DNA of 51,520 nt from Candidatus Cloacimonas sp. (GCA_035403355.1 DAONFA010000004.1:1-51520); one strand, 5' to 3'. Counted from the first letter of the stretch, positions 15,256 through 24,117 are shown. A program made the numbers and translations. Notes: a model not told the origin generated them from the letters alone.

Positions 15256-16083
15256 TTAAAGATGAGGATTGGGTGTCTTTTTGGGGTGAGTATTGAGTTT
15301 GTAAAAACCCCAGATAGCTGCAATAATCATAATTAAACTGAGGAACTGACCAATACTCATAAAACCGAAAATATAACCAAAATTGGTATAAAAATCAATA
15401 TTATCGGGTTCGCGCACAAATTCTATTAAAAACCTGAAAACTCCATATAAACCAATAAAACTCCAGAATACCAGCCCTTCCTTTTTCAGCTTTTTTAGCA
15501 GATAAAAGGTAATAAAAAACATTACAATGCCTTCCAGAAACATTTCATAAAGCTGAGTAGGATGGCGAGGTAAATTATCTGCGCCGGGAAAAATCATTCC
15601 CCAGGGCAAATTTGTGTGCTTTCCCCATAATTCACCATTGATGAAATTACCTAATCTTCCCAATCCTAAACCTATGGCTACAATAGGAATAGAGACATCA
15701 GCAAAGGCATAGAAATTCAATTTGTGCTTATGACAATAGATTAAGGAGGCAATAATTACCCCTAAAGCGCCTCCATGAAAACTCATTCCCCCTTCCCAGA
15801 CAGCAAAAATCATTAACGGATGAGCAATATAGTAACTCAGATTGTAAAAAAGCACATAGCCCAAACGCCCGCCTAAAACAACACCCAGCATTTCATAGAA
15901 AATGATGGATTCATACTCCTCTTTTTTCAGCTGGATGTTTCTCTTCTTTAAGAAGGGCTTATACAAAATGAAGGCAAGAATAAAACTAAGCACATAAAAA
16001 AAACCATACCAGCGAATATGCAGATTTAACCCTCCAATGCTAAAACTAACAATATCAGGGTTTATTTCAGGAAATTTAATCAT
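15256..16083 (-). CDS. lgt: Prolipoprotein diacylglyceryl transferase
   Basis: A 275-residue inner-membrane enzyme with about seven transmembrane helices. Conserved parts are visible: WEGGMSFHGGALG, the signature GLGRLGNFINGELWG, HPTQLYE and RFLIEFVREPD. It attaches diacylglycerol to the lipobox cysteine of pre-lipoproteins, several of which are encoded nearby. The start ATG overlaps the etfB stop (ATGA), so it is translationally coupled to etfB. Confidence 0.96.
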   Translation of the reverse strand: MIKFPEINPDIVSFSIGGLNLHIRWYGFFYVLSFILAFILYKPFLKKRNIQLKKEEYESIIFYEMLGVVLGGRLGYVLFYNLSYYIAHPLMIFAVWEGGMSFHGGALGVIIASLIYCHKHKLNFYAFADVSIPIVAIGLGLGRLGNFINGELWGKHTNLPWGMIFPGADNLPRHPTQLYEMFLEGIVMFFITFYLLKKLKKEGLVFWSFIGLYGVFRFLIEFVREPDNIDFYTNFGYIFGFMSIGQFLSLIMIIAAIWGFYKLNTHPKKTPNPHL

Positions 16084-16865
16084 CTGCGGGTTAATTCCGA
16101 TAAACGCTGCACGATAAGTTCCACTGCCTCATCGCTGTTGCCTTCAAATTTCTCCACCTGCTTTTCGTGTTGAGGAGAAAATATATTCAAAACCTGCGTT
16201 GGCGAACCGTTCAGTCCAGTTTCTTTTTCGTTTAAACCCAAGTCGTCACAATTCCAAACCGTAAGCGGAACTATTTTGGCATTGCGTTTTCCGCGTAAAG
16301 AAGGTAACCGGGGAACATTTATTTCCTTTACTACGGAAATTAAAGCAGGAAGCTGCATTGAAACACGGTCAAAACCATCTTCCAGCAAGCGTTCTACTAC
16401 TGCCTGTTGTTCAGTAAAGGATTCAATTTTACGCACAAAACAGGTCTGCGGAATATTTAAATGAGCTGCAATGCCTGGTCCTACTTGAGCTGTATCTCCA
16501 TCAATTGCTTGCTGCCCGGTTAAAATCAAAGTATAATCCCCGATTTTTTTAATCGCTGCTGCCAAAGTTAAACTGGTAGCATAAGTATCGGCTCCGGCAA
16601 AACGCCTGTCCGATAACAGGATAATATTATCCACTCCTAAGGAAACGGTCTCGCGTAAGGTTGTTTCACACTGATTGGGACCCATACTGATGGCAGTAAC
16701 GCTGCCTCCATATTTTTCTTTTAAGCGCACCGCTTCTTCCACGGCATAGGCGTCAAAGGGATTTAAAATGCTTTCCACGCCTTCCCGAATGAGAGTATTG
16801 GTTTTGGGGTCAATTTTAATTTCGGTGGTATTGGGAACCTGTTTAACACAAACTATAAAGTGCAT
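16080..16865 (-). CDS. etfB: Electron transfer flavoprotein beta subunit
   Basis: A 261-residue protein of usual EtfB length. N-terminal VCVKQVPNTTEIKIDP, the AISMGP and GADTYATSLTLAAAI parts of the nucleotide-binding fold, and the C-terminal LPSLRGKRNAK (recognition loop region) are typical. EtfB pairs with EtfA and FAD to carry electrons between dehydrogenases and membrane or bifurcating partners. No etfA is adjacent on either side, which is unusual; downstream is lgt and upstream a DegT aminotransferase. AAAGGA precedes ATG 16865. Confidence 0.93.
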   Translation of the reverse strand: MHFIVCVKQVPNTTEIKIDPKTNTLIREGVESILNPFDAYAVEEAVRLKEKYGGSVTAISMGPNQCETTLRETVSLGVDNIILLSDRRFAGADTYATSLTLAAAIKKIGDYTLILTGQQAIDGDTAQVGPGIAAHLNIPQTCFVRKIESFTEQQAVVERLLEDGFDRVSMQLPALISVVKEINVPRLPSLRGKRNAKIVPLTVWNCDDLGLNEKETGLNGSPTQVLNIFSPQHEKQVEKFEGNSDEAVELIVQRLSELTRR

Positions 16866-16876
16866 TTTTCTTTCCT

Positions 16877-17983
16877 TTAATTGCCATAAAAATCGGTTAT
16901 GGTTTTACCTATATATTCTTTCTGTTCCTCTGTAAGTTCCGGATAAATAGGCAGAGAAAGAACTTTTTCAGCCATTTCTTCCGCTACAGGCATATCACCT
17001 TTTTTGTAACCAAGCGAACTGAAACATTTCTGGAGATGCAAAGGCAGCGGATAATAGATAGCACAACCGATACCCTTTTCTTTTAAGTATGCCATCAGTT
17101 CCTCTCTTTTTTCACAAATGAGAGTATATTGATTATAAATGCTGACTGCTTTGGGGTCTATATAGGGAAGGCGCATTCCGGGAACATTTTGCAAGCGTTC
17201 ATTGTAAAAAGCGGCATTTGCACGCCTGCCTTTACTCCAGGAATCAAGATAATCCAGTTTCACACTTAAAACAGCTGCCTGTAAAGTATCCAAACGACTG
17301 TTCAAACCAACCCATTGATGATAGTATTTGGGATTTTCGCCATGCACTCGCAATTGACGCAATTTAGCAGCATAATCATCATTATTGGTTAAACACATTC
17401 CGGCATCACCCATTGCCCCTAAATTCTTGGAAGGGAAAAAAGATAAAGTTCCAATATCTCCAAAAGAACAACTCATTTTTCCGTTCCAGGTGCAGCCAAT
17501 TCCTTGAGCATTATCTTCAATAACATACAAATTATATTTACGAGCAATAGCCATAATGGAATCCATATCGGCACATTGACCGAAAAGATGAACCGGCAAT
17601 ATTGCCCTGGTTTTTTCCGTGATTGCCTTTTCCAGATTGGCAGGATCAAGATTGAAAGTGCGAGGGTTGATATCCACAAAAACAGGCGTGGCATTATTGC
17701 GCCAGATAGAAGAAGCAGTGGCAAAAAAACTGAAGGGAGTAGTTATTACTTCATCGCCTTCTCCAATCCCTAAAGCTTTAATGGCTAAAACCAGAGCATC
17801 GGTTCCGGAAGCACAACCGATGGCATTTTTTATACCGAGGTAATGTGCCATCTTCTCTTCAAATTCCTTCACTTGGGGACCCATAATATATTGGTGTTCA
17901 GCAAAAACCCTATCCAGCGCTTTTCTAATTTCCGGCATCAAAGGTTCGTATTGCGCCTGCAAATCCAGCATTGGAACTTTCAT
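16877..17983 (-). CDS. DegT/DnrJ/EryC1 family PLP-dependent sugar aminotransferase
   Basis: A 368-residue fold-type-I aminotransferase. GCASGTDALVLAI (PLP phosphate region, ~56-68), EDNAQ (156-160) and the PLP lysine K186 in FFPSKNLGAMGDAG are present. It probably aminates a nucleotide-linked keto-sugar for surface polysaccharide. The SLBB export protein and the sugar epimerase lie directly upstream on the same strand, forming a three-gene unit with gaps of 10 bp or overlaps. GGAG precedes ATG 17983. Confidence 0.92.
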   Translation of the reverse strand: MKVPMLDLQAQYEPLMPEIRKALDRVFAEHQYIMGPQVKEFEEKMAHYLGIKNAIGCASGTDALVLAIKALGIGEGDEVITTPFSFFATASSIWRNNATPVFVDINPRTFNLDPANLEKAITEKTRAILPVHLFGQCADMDSIMAIARKYNLYVIEDNAQGIGCTWNGKMSCSFGDIGTLSFFPSKNLGAMGDAGMCLTNNDDYAAKLRQLRVHGENPKYYHQWVGLNSRLDTLQAAVLSVKLDYLDSWSKGRRANAAFYNERLQNVPGMRLPYIDPKAVSIYNQYTLICEKREELMAYLKEKGIGCAIYYPLPLHLQKCFSSLGYKKGDMPVAEEMAEKVLSLPIYPELTEEQKEYIGKTITDFYGN

Positions 17984-17993
17984 TCTTTCTCCT

Positions 17994-19373
17994 TTAATTT
18001 CTGGTAAAAGTTCTTACCCCGAGGATGATGGTAACAACGGAAGAGGTAAGGGTTACAATATCTTTCACATCTGTCCACATAGACCTGTCTGTTTGAGCAG
18101 GAACAAAAATAGTATCACCGGCTCGGATGGCTACATTTTTCCCGGGCTTAACCCAATTACCGCTGTTGGAACGAATTATTCTGCCTTTTCCCGCTTTCCG
18201 ATTATTGGTATAACCCCCGGCTGCCTGAATATAATAATCCCAGTCCTTTCCTTCCACCCAGGAAATCATCCCGGGGTTTTTCACCTGACCGCTAACCCAA
18301 ACCATATCAATTTGTTCCGGAACATAAATCCGGTCGCCGTCAAATAAATAAGGATTTGCCTCTTTGCCTTCGCTATTCATCATCTTCAGAGGGTCTATGC
18401 TGTATTTTCCTTTCAGTTGCATCAGGTTATTACGCAAATAGGAATATTCCAAGGGAGTCATCTCACTCATACTTCTTTGCATTAACAGTTCCAGATAGGG
18501 ATCGGGATCGGCATTAACATTTTCGTTGTAATAGACCAATCTTTTAAGATCGCCTCTTTTGGTTAATCCGCCTGCTTGCTGTAATACTTCATACAAAGTA
18601 GTATTCGCATCTATAACATATTCTCCGGGGTATTTTATCTGCCCGTAAATCTTAATTCTTTGTCGGGTTCTAATTTCTGAATTGCAGGATATGAGAATGC
18701 GGTCATCTGCCTTTAAAAGTATATCAAAAAGAGCAGGATTTGCTTTCAGATCGTAATTCAAAACATCATAATCAATCCTGTTGGCTTGATAGCGATAGAG
18801 CTGAACCTTGGATATATCGGCATCAAAAGTAAAGCCAAGAGCCAGGTTAATTATCGTTATCAGCTGGTCGCCTTCCACAAATTCCATTTCCCCGGGTAGA
18901 TTTATTCCTCCGCCAATGGATATAAAATTTTTGATGGCAGGCACAAAAACAACATCACCATCTTTCAGCAGAGGGTTTTGACTGATATCGCCCAAGCGAT
19001 AAAACTTCAGCAAATCATAAGTTACCGTTTTACCCGCCCGCGTTATCTGGATATTGCGTAAGCCCCGATTTTTTTCGTAGCGGTCAACATCTTCTATTTC
19101 TTTTTCAGGACTGGGAGGACTTAATAATTCAGCAGGTTTGGGAACTTCAACCGGCTTTTCCAGCAAGACCTTCGTTTGTTCCAAAGCCGCAGTTTTATTT
19201 AGCAGTAAAAGATCGGATAACCGGTTTAAGGGTGTTATTTGATAAACACCGGGGTTTTCTACATAGCCCGTTAAGCTTACAGAGATAGGAATTGCTTCTT
19301 CCTGGGCAGGAATTTCCAGAGCGGAAAGAATTGTTACGCTCAAGAAGATAATCAGCAATAACCTATTTTTCAT
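17994..19373 (-). CDS. SLBB-domain polysaccharide export protein (Wza-like)
   Basis: A 459-residue protein with an N-terminal signal segment (about 1-22) and several SLBB-type beta-grasp domains: VSLTGYVENPGVYQI near the start, FISIGGGINLPGEMEFV, KIYGQIKYPGEYVID and VWVSGQVKNPGMISWV. The C-terminus has a hydrophobic stretch (IVTLTSSVVTIILGV) that could anchor it. Such proteins form the outer part of capsule/exopolysaccharide exporters; no tyrosine kinase or polymerase is nearby. ATG 19373 is preferred to TTG 19382. The gene overlaps the epimerase stop by 11 bp. Confidence 0.85.
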   Translation of the reverse strand: MKNRLLLIIFLSVTILSALEIPAQEEAIPISVSLTGYVENPGVYQITPLNRLSDLLLLNKTAALEQTKVLLEKPVEVPKPAELLSPPSPEKEIEDVDRYEKNRGLRNIQITRAGKTVTYDLLKFYRLGDISQNPLLKDGDVVFVPAIKNFISIGGGINLPGEMEFVEGDQLITIINLALGFTFDADISKVQLYRYQANRIDYDVLNYDLKANPALFDILLKADDRILISCNSEIRTRQRIKIYGQIKYPGEYVIDANTTLYEVLQQAGGLTKRGDLKRLVYYNENVNADPDPYLELLMQRSMSEMTPLEYSYLRNNLMQLKGKYSIDPLKMMNSEGKEANPYLFDGDRIYVPEQIDMVWVSGQVKNPGMISWVEGKDWDYYIQAAGGYTNNRKAGKGRIIRSNSGNWVKPGKNVAIRAGDTIFVPAQTDRSMWTDVKDIVTLTSSVVTIILGVRTFTRN

Positions 19374-20322
19374 AGTATTCAATCATCCGGGTAATGATAT
19401 CGTTCAGCTTCAGTTTTGGTTCCCAACCGATGAAATTATTAATTTTGGTTAAATCCGGTTGCCTGTGCATCATATCTTCAAAGCCCTCTTCAAAAGCATC
19501 GGCATAGCTCATATATTCAATGCGGGATTTACTATGGCACATCTCCTTAACCTTTTTTGCCAAATCAGTTATAGAAATGGATTCCGTGGTTCCTACATTG
19601 AATATTTCTCCGGCACATTCAGGAGTATTCATCAGTTTGGTAAATGCCTCAATAACATCAGAAACATCAGCAAAACAACGGGTCTGTTCTCCATTACCGT
19701 AAATAACCAGGGGCTGGTCTAAAAGAGCTGCTTTAATAAACTTGGGCAAAACCATTCCATATTGTCCTGTCTGCCTGGGACCTACAGTATTAAAACAACG
19801 CACTATAACTACCGGCAGTTTCTTTTCCCGATAAAATGCCAGAGCCAAAAATTCATCTATTGCTTTACTTGAACCATAACCCCAACGGCTGATATGAGTT
19901 GAGCCCATTAAACGATCATCCATTTCCGAAAAAGGAACCTGTTCACTTTTGCCGTAAATTTCGCTGGTGGAAGCGATTAGTGCCTTGGCTTTATATTTGT
20001 TACAAAGCTCCAATACATTGTCCGTTCCCATAATATTCGTTTTCAGAGATAAAAGAGGATTTTCAATAATGTATTTCACCCCTACGGCTGCAGCTAAATG
20101 ATACACTTGTTCAACTTTGCTGATTAGCATTTCCATAAGTTCACGATTTAGCACACTGCCAATCGTTAAGTGAAAGTTAGGTTTATCTTTAAAGGACTCT
20201 ATATTTTCCAGACGACCCGTGGAAAGGTTGTCTATCACATAGATTTCATTGCCTTCATTCAATAGCTTTTCCGCTAAGTGGGAACCGATAAATCCAGCTC
20301 CGCCTGTAATCAGAATTTTCAT
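19363..20322 (-). CDS. NAD-dependent sugar epimerase/dehydratase (extended SDR)
   Basis: A 319-residue extended short-chain dehydrogenase. The Rossmann motif GGAGFIGSH (7-15), the catalytic pair Tyr149-x3-Lys153 in YGSSK, upstream STSEIYG (118-124), and RCFNTVGPRQ are all present. It resembles UDP-glucose 4-epimerase or UDP-glucuronate decarboxylase; substrate cannot be set from sequence alone. It heads the polysaccharide unit. GGAG precedes ATG 20322. Confidence 0.9.
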   Translation of the reverse strand: MKILITGGAGFIGSHLAEKLLNEGNEIYVIDNLSTGRLENIESFKDKPNFHLTIGSVLNRELMEMLISKVEQVYHLAAAVGVKYIIENPLLSLKTNIMGTDNVLELCNKYKAKALIASTSEIYGKSEQVPFSEMDDRLMGSTHISRWGYGSSKAIDEFLALAFYREKKLPVVIVRCFNTVGPRQTGQYGMVLPKFIKAALLDQPLVIYGNGEQTRCFADVSDVIEAFTKLMNTPECAGEIFNVGTTESISITDLAKKVKEMCHSKSRIEYMSYADAFEEGFEDMMHRQPDLTKINNFIGWEPKLKLNDIITRMIEYYEK

Positions 20323-20466
20323 AATTTCTCCAGCATCTAAAGTCCTGTCCTAAAACGAATGTAGAACTTTCAGGCATAAGGTTTTCAGCTGGCAATTTTG
20401 TCAATGAGAAAGTGAAAATGAATGCTTAACTGACACAATAGGAAAAGAAATAACGAATGGTAAAAC

Positions 20467-20501
20467 TTGACAAAAGAAAACACGCTTGAATATTTGGTTT
20501 T
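20467..20501 (+). promoter_or_regulatory. Possible promoter of the Nudix gene
   Basis: TTGACA at about 20467-20472 is followed after 17 bp by ATATTT, then the ATG at 20502 only a few bases on. If correct the mRNA would have almost no leader, and no ribosome site is visible, so translation may be leaderless or the -10 is misassigned. Confidence 0.35.
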
Positions 20502-21023
20502 ATGAGTAACCTTACTGCTGCAAACTACAAGAATGTAAATTACTGCCTGCAGTGCGGACATTTACTGGAGCTGAAAAAGGATAATGAAAATAAGCTCCGT
20601 CCTCACTGTCCTGCCTGCAATTGGATTTATTACAAAAATCCTATTCCCGCTGTGGCAATCGTGCTTTTTAACGAAAACAACGAATTGCTGTTAGTAAAAC
20701 GCCGCCTAAAACCCAAAGCCGGCTTTTGGGCTTTACCAAGCGGTTATATGGAAATTAACCTCACACCTGAAGAAAACGCCTTACAGGAACTGGAAGAAGA
20801 AACTGGACTGAAAGGTAAAATTATGCATTCCACAGGTTGGTTTTACGGCACAAGTCCAATCTATGAAAGAGTTCTCAGCATAGGATTCAGGGTTAAAGCT
20901 ATTGGTGGCAAACTACAAGCCGGAGACGATGCTGCAGAGGCAAAATTCTTTTCCTTAAATAATTTGCCTGTTATTGCTTTTGATGCGCACAGGGAATTTA
21001 TAGCCAAAGAAACCAAGCTATAA
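20502..21023 (+). CDS. Nudix hydrolase with N-terminal zinc ribbon
   Basis: A 173-residue protein. Residues 15-40 form a zinc ribbon (CLQCG and HCPAC), followed by a Nudix domain. The box GYMEINLTPEENALQELEEE keeps the metal-binding Glu cluster but has Leu where the first box Glu is expected and Gln where the Arg is expected. Family members hydrolyse nucleoside-diphosphate-linked compounds such as NADH or ADP-ribose; the zinc ribbon is typical of the NudC-like branch and relatives. Substrate unknown. Monocistronic between minus-strand genes. Confidence 0.87.
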   Translation: MSNLTAANYKNVNYCLQCGHLLELKKDNENKLRPHCPACNWIYYKNPIPAVAIVLFNENNELLLVKRRLKPKAGFWALPSGYMEINLTPEENALQELEEETGLKGKIMHSTGWFYGTSPIYERVLSIGFRVKAIGGKLQAGDDAAEAKFFSLNNLPVIAFDAHREFIAKETKL

Positions 21024-21064
21024 GAAAAGAAGCCAGGAGGGCTGAAGGGTAAGAAAGAACTGCC

Positions 21065-21916
21065 TTATTTGTAGTAATATAGGGTTTGAGTAATTCCTCT
21101 GGCAGATTCGGAAAGGGTGTAATAGCTTTTGTTTTTTGCATCCCAACAGAGAGCTTCTCCTTGTGGCTCTGTAAGATAGGGCATAGTTTTAGCTTCTTTA
21201 CTAAGGGTAATATTCTTTTGAGCGTCCAGTTTTGTTTTATATTTGAAAATTCCGGTATAGGTCTTCACCAATAGCTGTTTTCCGTTACTACTCAGGTCTG
21301 CGGCGGTAACCCAGGTAAGAGGCAAAGAAGTAATTCGTCTGGCGATATTTTTATCCTTGAAATTGAAAGGATAGGCAATGCGATAAAGTCCTACCTGTTC
21401 TTCCCTTTTACTGATAATATAAATATCCCCGGTTTCGGGTTCCAGAAAGATGGCTTCTGCATCGCGAGGTCCATCTTCGTAATTTATTTCAATCGTTTTA
21501 AATTCGCTGCTCTGCAGAATTTCGTCTTTACCTGTCAGCTGTGGTTCTCTAAGGCGGTAAACATAGACAGAATTATATTTGGCATTATTATCGCCAATAT
21601 CGGCAATATAGATGTAGCTTATATCACTTAAAGGGTCTTTAGCAACAGCGATATCTTCCCAATCGCGATTTTGCACGCCTTTTAAGCTAAGGGTTGAAAG
21701 CAATTGTCCCTCTGTATTCAGAGCATAAATTTCAGCTTTATTACCGGAATCGTTATGACTCCATAGCACCTGTTTGTTTTGGATACCAAAATCTATGCCT
21801 GATGCTTCATTCAGGACATCGGTTTGCAGCACAAATTCTTTTGGGGGTCTATGTGCCAAAGCAAAAAGAGCAATAGCAGTTACCAGAATGAGAATAATAA
21901 TCAGCTTTTTCAGCAT
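21065..21916 (-). CDS. Secreted beta-propeller-like protein, 283 residues
   Basis: An N-terminal signal or anchor segment (about 4-20) is followed by repeated blade-like units: LWSHNDSGNKAEIYALN, DWEDIAV, YIADIGDNNA, IYIISKRE and LLVKTYTGIFKY. The DWEDIA and ADIGDN words occur in six-bladed-propeller proteins of Bacteroidetes that resemble phytase-like or SdiA-regulated (SMP-30-like) proteins. No catalytic assignment is made. GAGG precedes ATG 21916. It lies directly downstream of rnpB (about 69 bp). Confidence 0.7.
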   Translation of the reverse strand: MLKKLIIILILVTAIALFALAHRPPKEFVLQTDVLNEASGIDFGIQNKQVLWSHNDSGNKAEIYALNTEGQLLSTLSLKGVQNRDWEDIAVAKDPLSDISYIYIADIGDNNAKYNSVYVYRLREPQLTGKDEILQSSEFKTIEINYEDGPRDAEAIFLEPETGDIYIISKREEQVGLYRIAYPFNFKDKNIARRITSLPLTWVTAADLSSNGKQLLVKTYTGIFKYKTKLDAQKNITLSKEAKTMPYLTEPQGEALCWDAKNKSYYTLSESARGITQTLYYYK

Positions 21917-21984
21917 TTATACCTCTTATCCATCGTAAGGTTGATGTTTGTGTCAACCCAACGGCAGTTATGTTTTATAAAAAG

Positions 21985-22343
21985 TGGGGAAGATTTATAA
22001 GCCGGATTCTGTTCTTGCGGTTTCCCGAAAGTGATGTTCATCCATCTGAGCTGTTCTTCACAAAACAGCTTTAGCTGCCTACCCGAAAGCGATGCGGGCA
22101 ACATCATAGCTTTCCTATTTGGCATTGCACCGGATAAGGCATTCCTGGCTATCTTTGTCACCAAAGATACCGGTGGTCTCTTACACCGCCATTTCACCCT
22201 TGCCATTTCTGAAAAACAAAAATGGCGGTTTATTTCTGTGGAGCTTGCTCTGCATTACTGCAGCTTCCCGTTAGGAAGTATCCTGCCCTTTGGTGTCCGG
22301 ACTTTCCTCTGCTTTTTTGGGCAGCGAACATCCAATCTTCCCT
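21985..22343 (-). ncRNA. rnpB: RNase P RNA (bacterial type A)
   Basis: Read on the minus strand, the conserved GAGGAAAGTCCGGAC core lies near the 5' end, followed by CAGGATACTTCCTAACGGG; the conserved 3' part AGAATCCGGCTTATAA is at 21997-22012. Terminal stem P1 forms between GGGAAGATT (5') and AATCTTCCC (3'). Length about 358 nt, normal for the family. It is the catalytic subunit that trims tRNA 5' ends. The open frames over this stretch are not genes. Confidence 0.95.
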
Positions 22344-22349
22344 AAAGAT

Positions 22350-22377
22350 AATATAATTCAGACCCGCTAAAAAACAA
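22350..22377 (-). promoter_or_regulatory. Promoter of rnpB
   Basis: On the minus strand TTGTTT (22372-22377), 16-bp spacer, TATATT (22350-22355); the RNA 5' end predicted from P1 (22343) follows 6-7 bp later. Confidence 0.7.
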
Positions 22378-22398
22378 ATTGGCAATTCCAATTTCAGC

Positions 22399-23130
22399 TT
22401 AGTTAGAGGTCTCTTCCGAATTATCCTCAAAGCGGTTCATCAAAATCCGTCCGCAATTTTCGCAGTAGATAATTTTGCGGCGCAACTGCAGTTCAATTCT
22501 CATTTGCTGACGAATCACAAAACCGCAGACACCACAGGAACCATTACGATTGTAAGCAACTGCCTGATTGTTTTTATGCTTAATCATATTTCCATAGTGT
22601 TTAACGATTTGCACGGGTAAAGTTCTTGCCAGCTCATTTCTTTGAGTGCGAACTTCTTCAATTTTAGATTCCAGAGAAGCGATTTGTTCTCGTAAATCCT
22701 TTTCTTTTTCTTTTTTAAGTTTTTCCGCTTTTTCCAGTTCCGTTTTAGCAATAGCGATTCTTTCTTTTACTTCATTTTCCTGTTCCATCAATTCCAGAAG
22801 TGTAGATTCCTGGTCTGAAATTTTGTCTTTAATATAGGCAATTTCGCTGTTTAGTGCCTTATATTCTTTATTGTTTTTAATTTCCGCCAGCTGGTTGCCA
22901 TATTTTTTACTTTGTTCTTGCATCTGTCTGATGTCCATTTCTATCGTGCGTTGTTGTTTATTTATTTCTGCTCTTTCTGTTTCCACTGCAAGAAGGTTGG
23001 CAGTTGCCTGTTCCACGCTTTCTATAATCTCGTTAAGTTGTTTGGGTAATTCCTTTTGCAAAACCCGATAGCGGCCAATTTCATCATCCAGGGTTTGCAT
23101 TTTAGCTAAAGTTTTCAGTTGTTCTTCCAT
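22399..23130 (-). CDS. Coiled-coil protein with C-terminal C4 zinc ribbon (DUF164 / CT398-like)
   Basis: A 243-residue protein. Residues ~5-185 form a long antiparallel coiled coil with many Lys/Glu heptads. The C-terminus has a C4 zinc ribbon, CGVCG and YCENCGRIL. This is the widespread bacterial DUF164 family; in Chlamydia the homologue CT398 binds sigma-54 and type III components, but the general role is unclear. GGAG precedes ATG 23130, 3 bp after nadC, so it is cotranscribed with nadC and read toward rnpB. Confidence 0.88.
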   Translation of the reverse strand: MEEQLKTLAKMQTLDDEIGRYRVLQKELPKQLNEIIESVEQATANLLAVETERAEINKQQRTIEMDIRQMQEQSKKYGNQLAEIKNNKEYKALNSEIAYIKDKISDQESTLLELMEQENEVKERIAIAKTELEKAEKLKKEKEKDLREQIASLESKIEEVRTQRNELARTLPVQIVKHYGNMIKHKNNQAVAYNRNGSCGVCGFVIRQQMRIELQLRRKIIYCENCGRILMNRFEDNSEETSN

Positions 23131-23133
23131 CGT

Positions 23134-23955
23134 TTACTCCTTAAATAACAAACTGATATCCAGTGACTTATAAGAATGAGTGAGGGCTCCGGAAGAGATA
23201 AATTGCACTCCCGTTTCGGCATAAGCACGAATATTTTCTTCATTAATGCCTCCCGAGACCTCAAATTCCAGAATGTCTTTATATTTCTTTACTGCTTTAC
23301 GAATCTGTTCCGGAGTCATATTATCCAGCATAACTCTATCCACTTTCGCTTTGGCAGCTTCATCAACTTCTTTTAAATTAGTAACTTCCACCTCAATTTT
23401 ATAGCTGGTATTATGTTTTCTAATCCTGTTTACTGCTTCGGTAATTGAACCGCAGGCGCGAATATGATTTTCTTTCAGCAGCACCATATCAAATAGACCA
23501 AAACGATGATTGTAGCCACCTCCAATGCGCACTGCATATTTTTCCAGAGACCGTAAAAGGGGAGTTGTTTTTCTGGTATCCAAAAGTTTTACTCCCGTTC
23601 CTTCAATCAGAGAAACAAATTCTGCCGTCTTAGTGGCAATTCCGGAAAGCCGTTGCATAAAGTTTAAAGCAGTTCTTTCCCCTTGTAAAATGGAAGCAGG
23701 ACGACCTTCCAGACGCATAATTTCTTCCTGCGGTTTCACTTTGTCCCCGTCTTTACTGTATAAAGTAGTTTTCAGCTCGGAATCTACCATCCGAAAAACG
23801 AGGCGAGCAATATCCACCCCTGCTAAAACACCTTCCGCTTTAGAAATAATATAAGCAACGCTAACTTGCGGTTCCAAATCAAGATAGCGGGTAGTTATAT
23901 CTCCTGTGCCTATGTCCTCTTCCAGACCTCTACGAATCAATTCATCAATAAACAT
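23134..23955 (-). CDS. nadC: Nicotinate-nucleotide (quinolinate) phosphoribosyltransferase
   Basis: A 273-residue enzyme of usual length. The signatures GDITTRYL, NFMQRLSGIAT, LDTRKTTPLLR, GGGYNHRFGLFDMVLLKENH and VEVTNLKEVDEA are present, covering the quinolinate- and PRPP-binding residues. It converts quinolinate and PRPP to nicotinate mononucleotide in NAD synthesis; nadA and nadB are not in the window. GGAGG lies 5 bp before ATG 23955, and a terminator hairpin with a possible leader ORF lies immediately upstream. Confidence 0.96.
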   Translation of the reverse strand: MFIDELIRRGLEEDIGTGDITTRYLDLEPQVSVAYIISKAEGVLAGVDIARLVFRMVDSELKTTLYSKDGDKVKPQEEIMRLEGRPASILQGERTALNFMQRLSGIATKTAEFVSLIEGTGVKLLDTRKTTPLLRSLEKYAVRIGGGYNHRFGLFDMVLLKENHIRACGSITEAVNRIRKHNTSYKIEVEVTNLKEVDEAAKAKVDRVMLDNMTPEQIRKAVKKYKDILEFEVSGGINEENIRAYAETGVQFISSGALTHSYKSLDISLLFKE

Positions 23956-24062
23956 TCAACCTCCGAAGCAAAAAAAAAGCATTTGCGGTTTGCAAATGCT
24001 TTTTTATGATTATTTATTTCATTTCCGTTTAATTCGTCTATCTGCTTATTTGGATAACACAT
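23937..24062 (-). CDS. Possible nadC leader peptide (41 codons)
   Basis: From ATG 24062, preceded by AGAGGA at 24069-24076, a frame reads MCYPNKQIDELNGNEINNHK, crosses the terminator hairpin and stops at 23937, inside the start of nadC (18 bp overlap). It is rich in Asn in its first half. A ribosome moving through it would melt the hairpin that otherwise ends transcription before nadC. It is short and has no homologue I know, so coding is uncertain. Confidence 0.35.
   Translation of the reverse strand: MCYPNKQIDELNGNEINNHKKAFANRKCFFFASEVECLLMN
23970..24006 (-). terminator. Terminator/attenuator hairpin just upstream of nadC
   Basis: AGCATTTGC (23978-23986) pairs with GCAAATGCT (23992-24000), loop of 5; long A and T runs on both sides make it usable on either strand. 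On the minus strand its T-run ends a few bases before the nadC Shine-Dalgarno, and it lies downstream of a promoter, so it would stop most transcripts before nadC unless relieved. Confidence 0.85.
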
Positions 24063-24088
24063 ATATAATTTCCTCTTTCTTCTAAAAC

Positions 24089-24117
24089 CTATATTCTTGC
24101 AACCTGCTAACTGTCAA
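24089..24117 (-). promoter_or_regulatory. Promoter of the nadC leader
   Basis: On the minus strand TTGACA (24112-24117), 17-bp spacer, ATATAG (24089-24094). Transcription would begin near 24082, before the leader ORF and attenuator-like hairpin. Confidence 0.6.

Noticed and set aside
21910..22430. Several ORFs over the rnpB region on both strands
   Set aside because: The stretch is RNase P RNA, with conserved core and closing stem P1; the frames are by-products.
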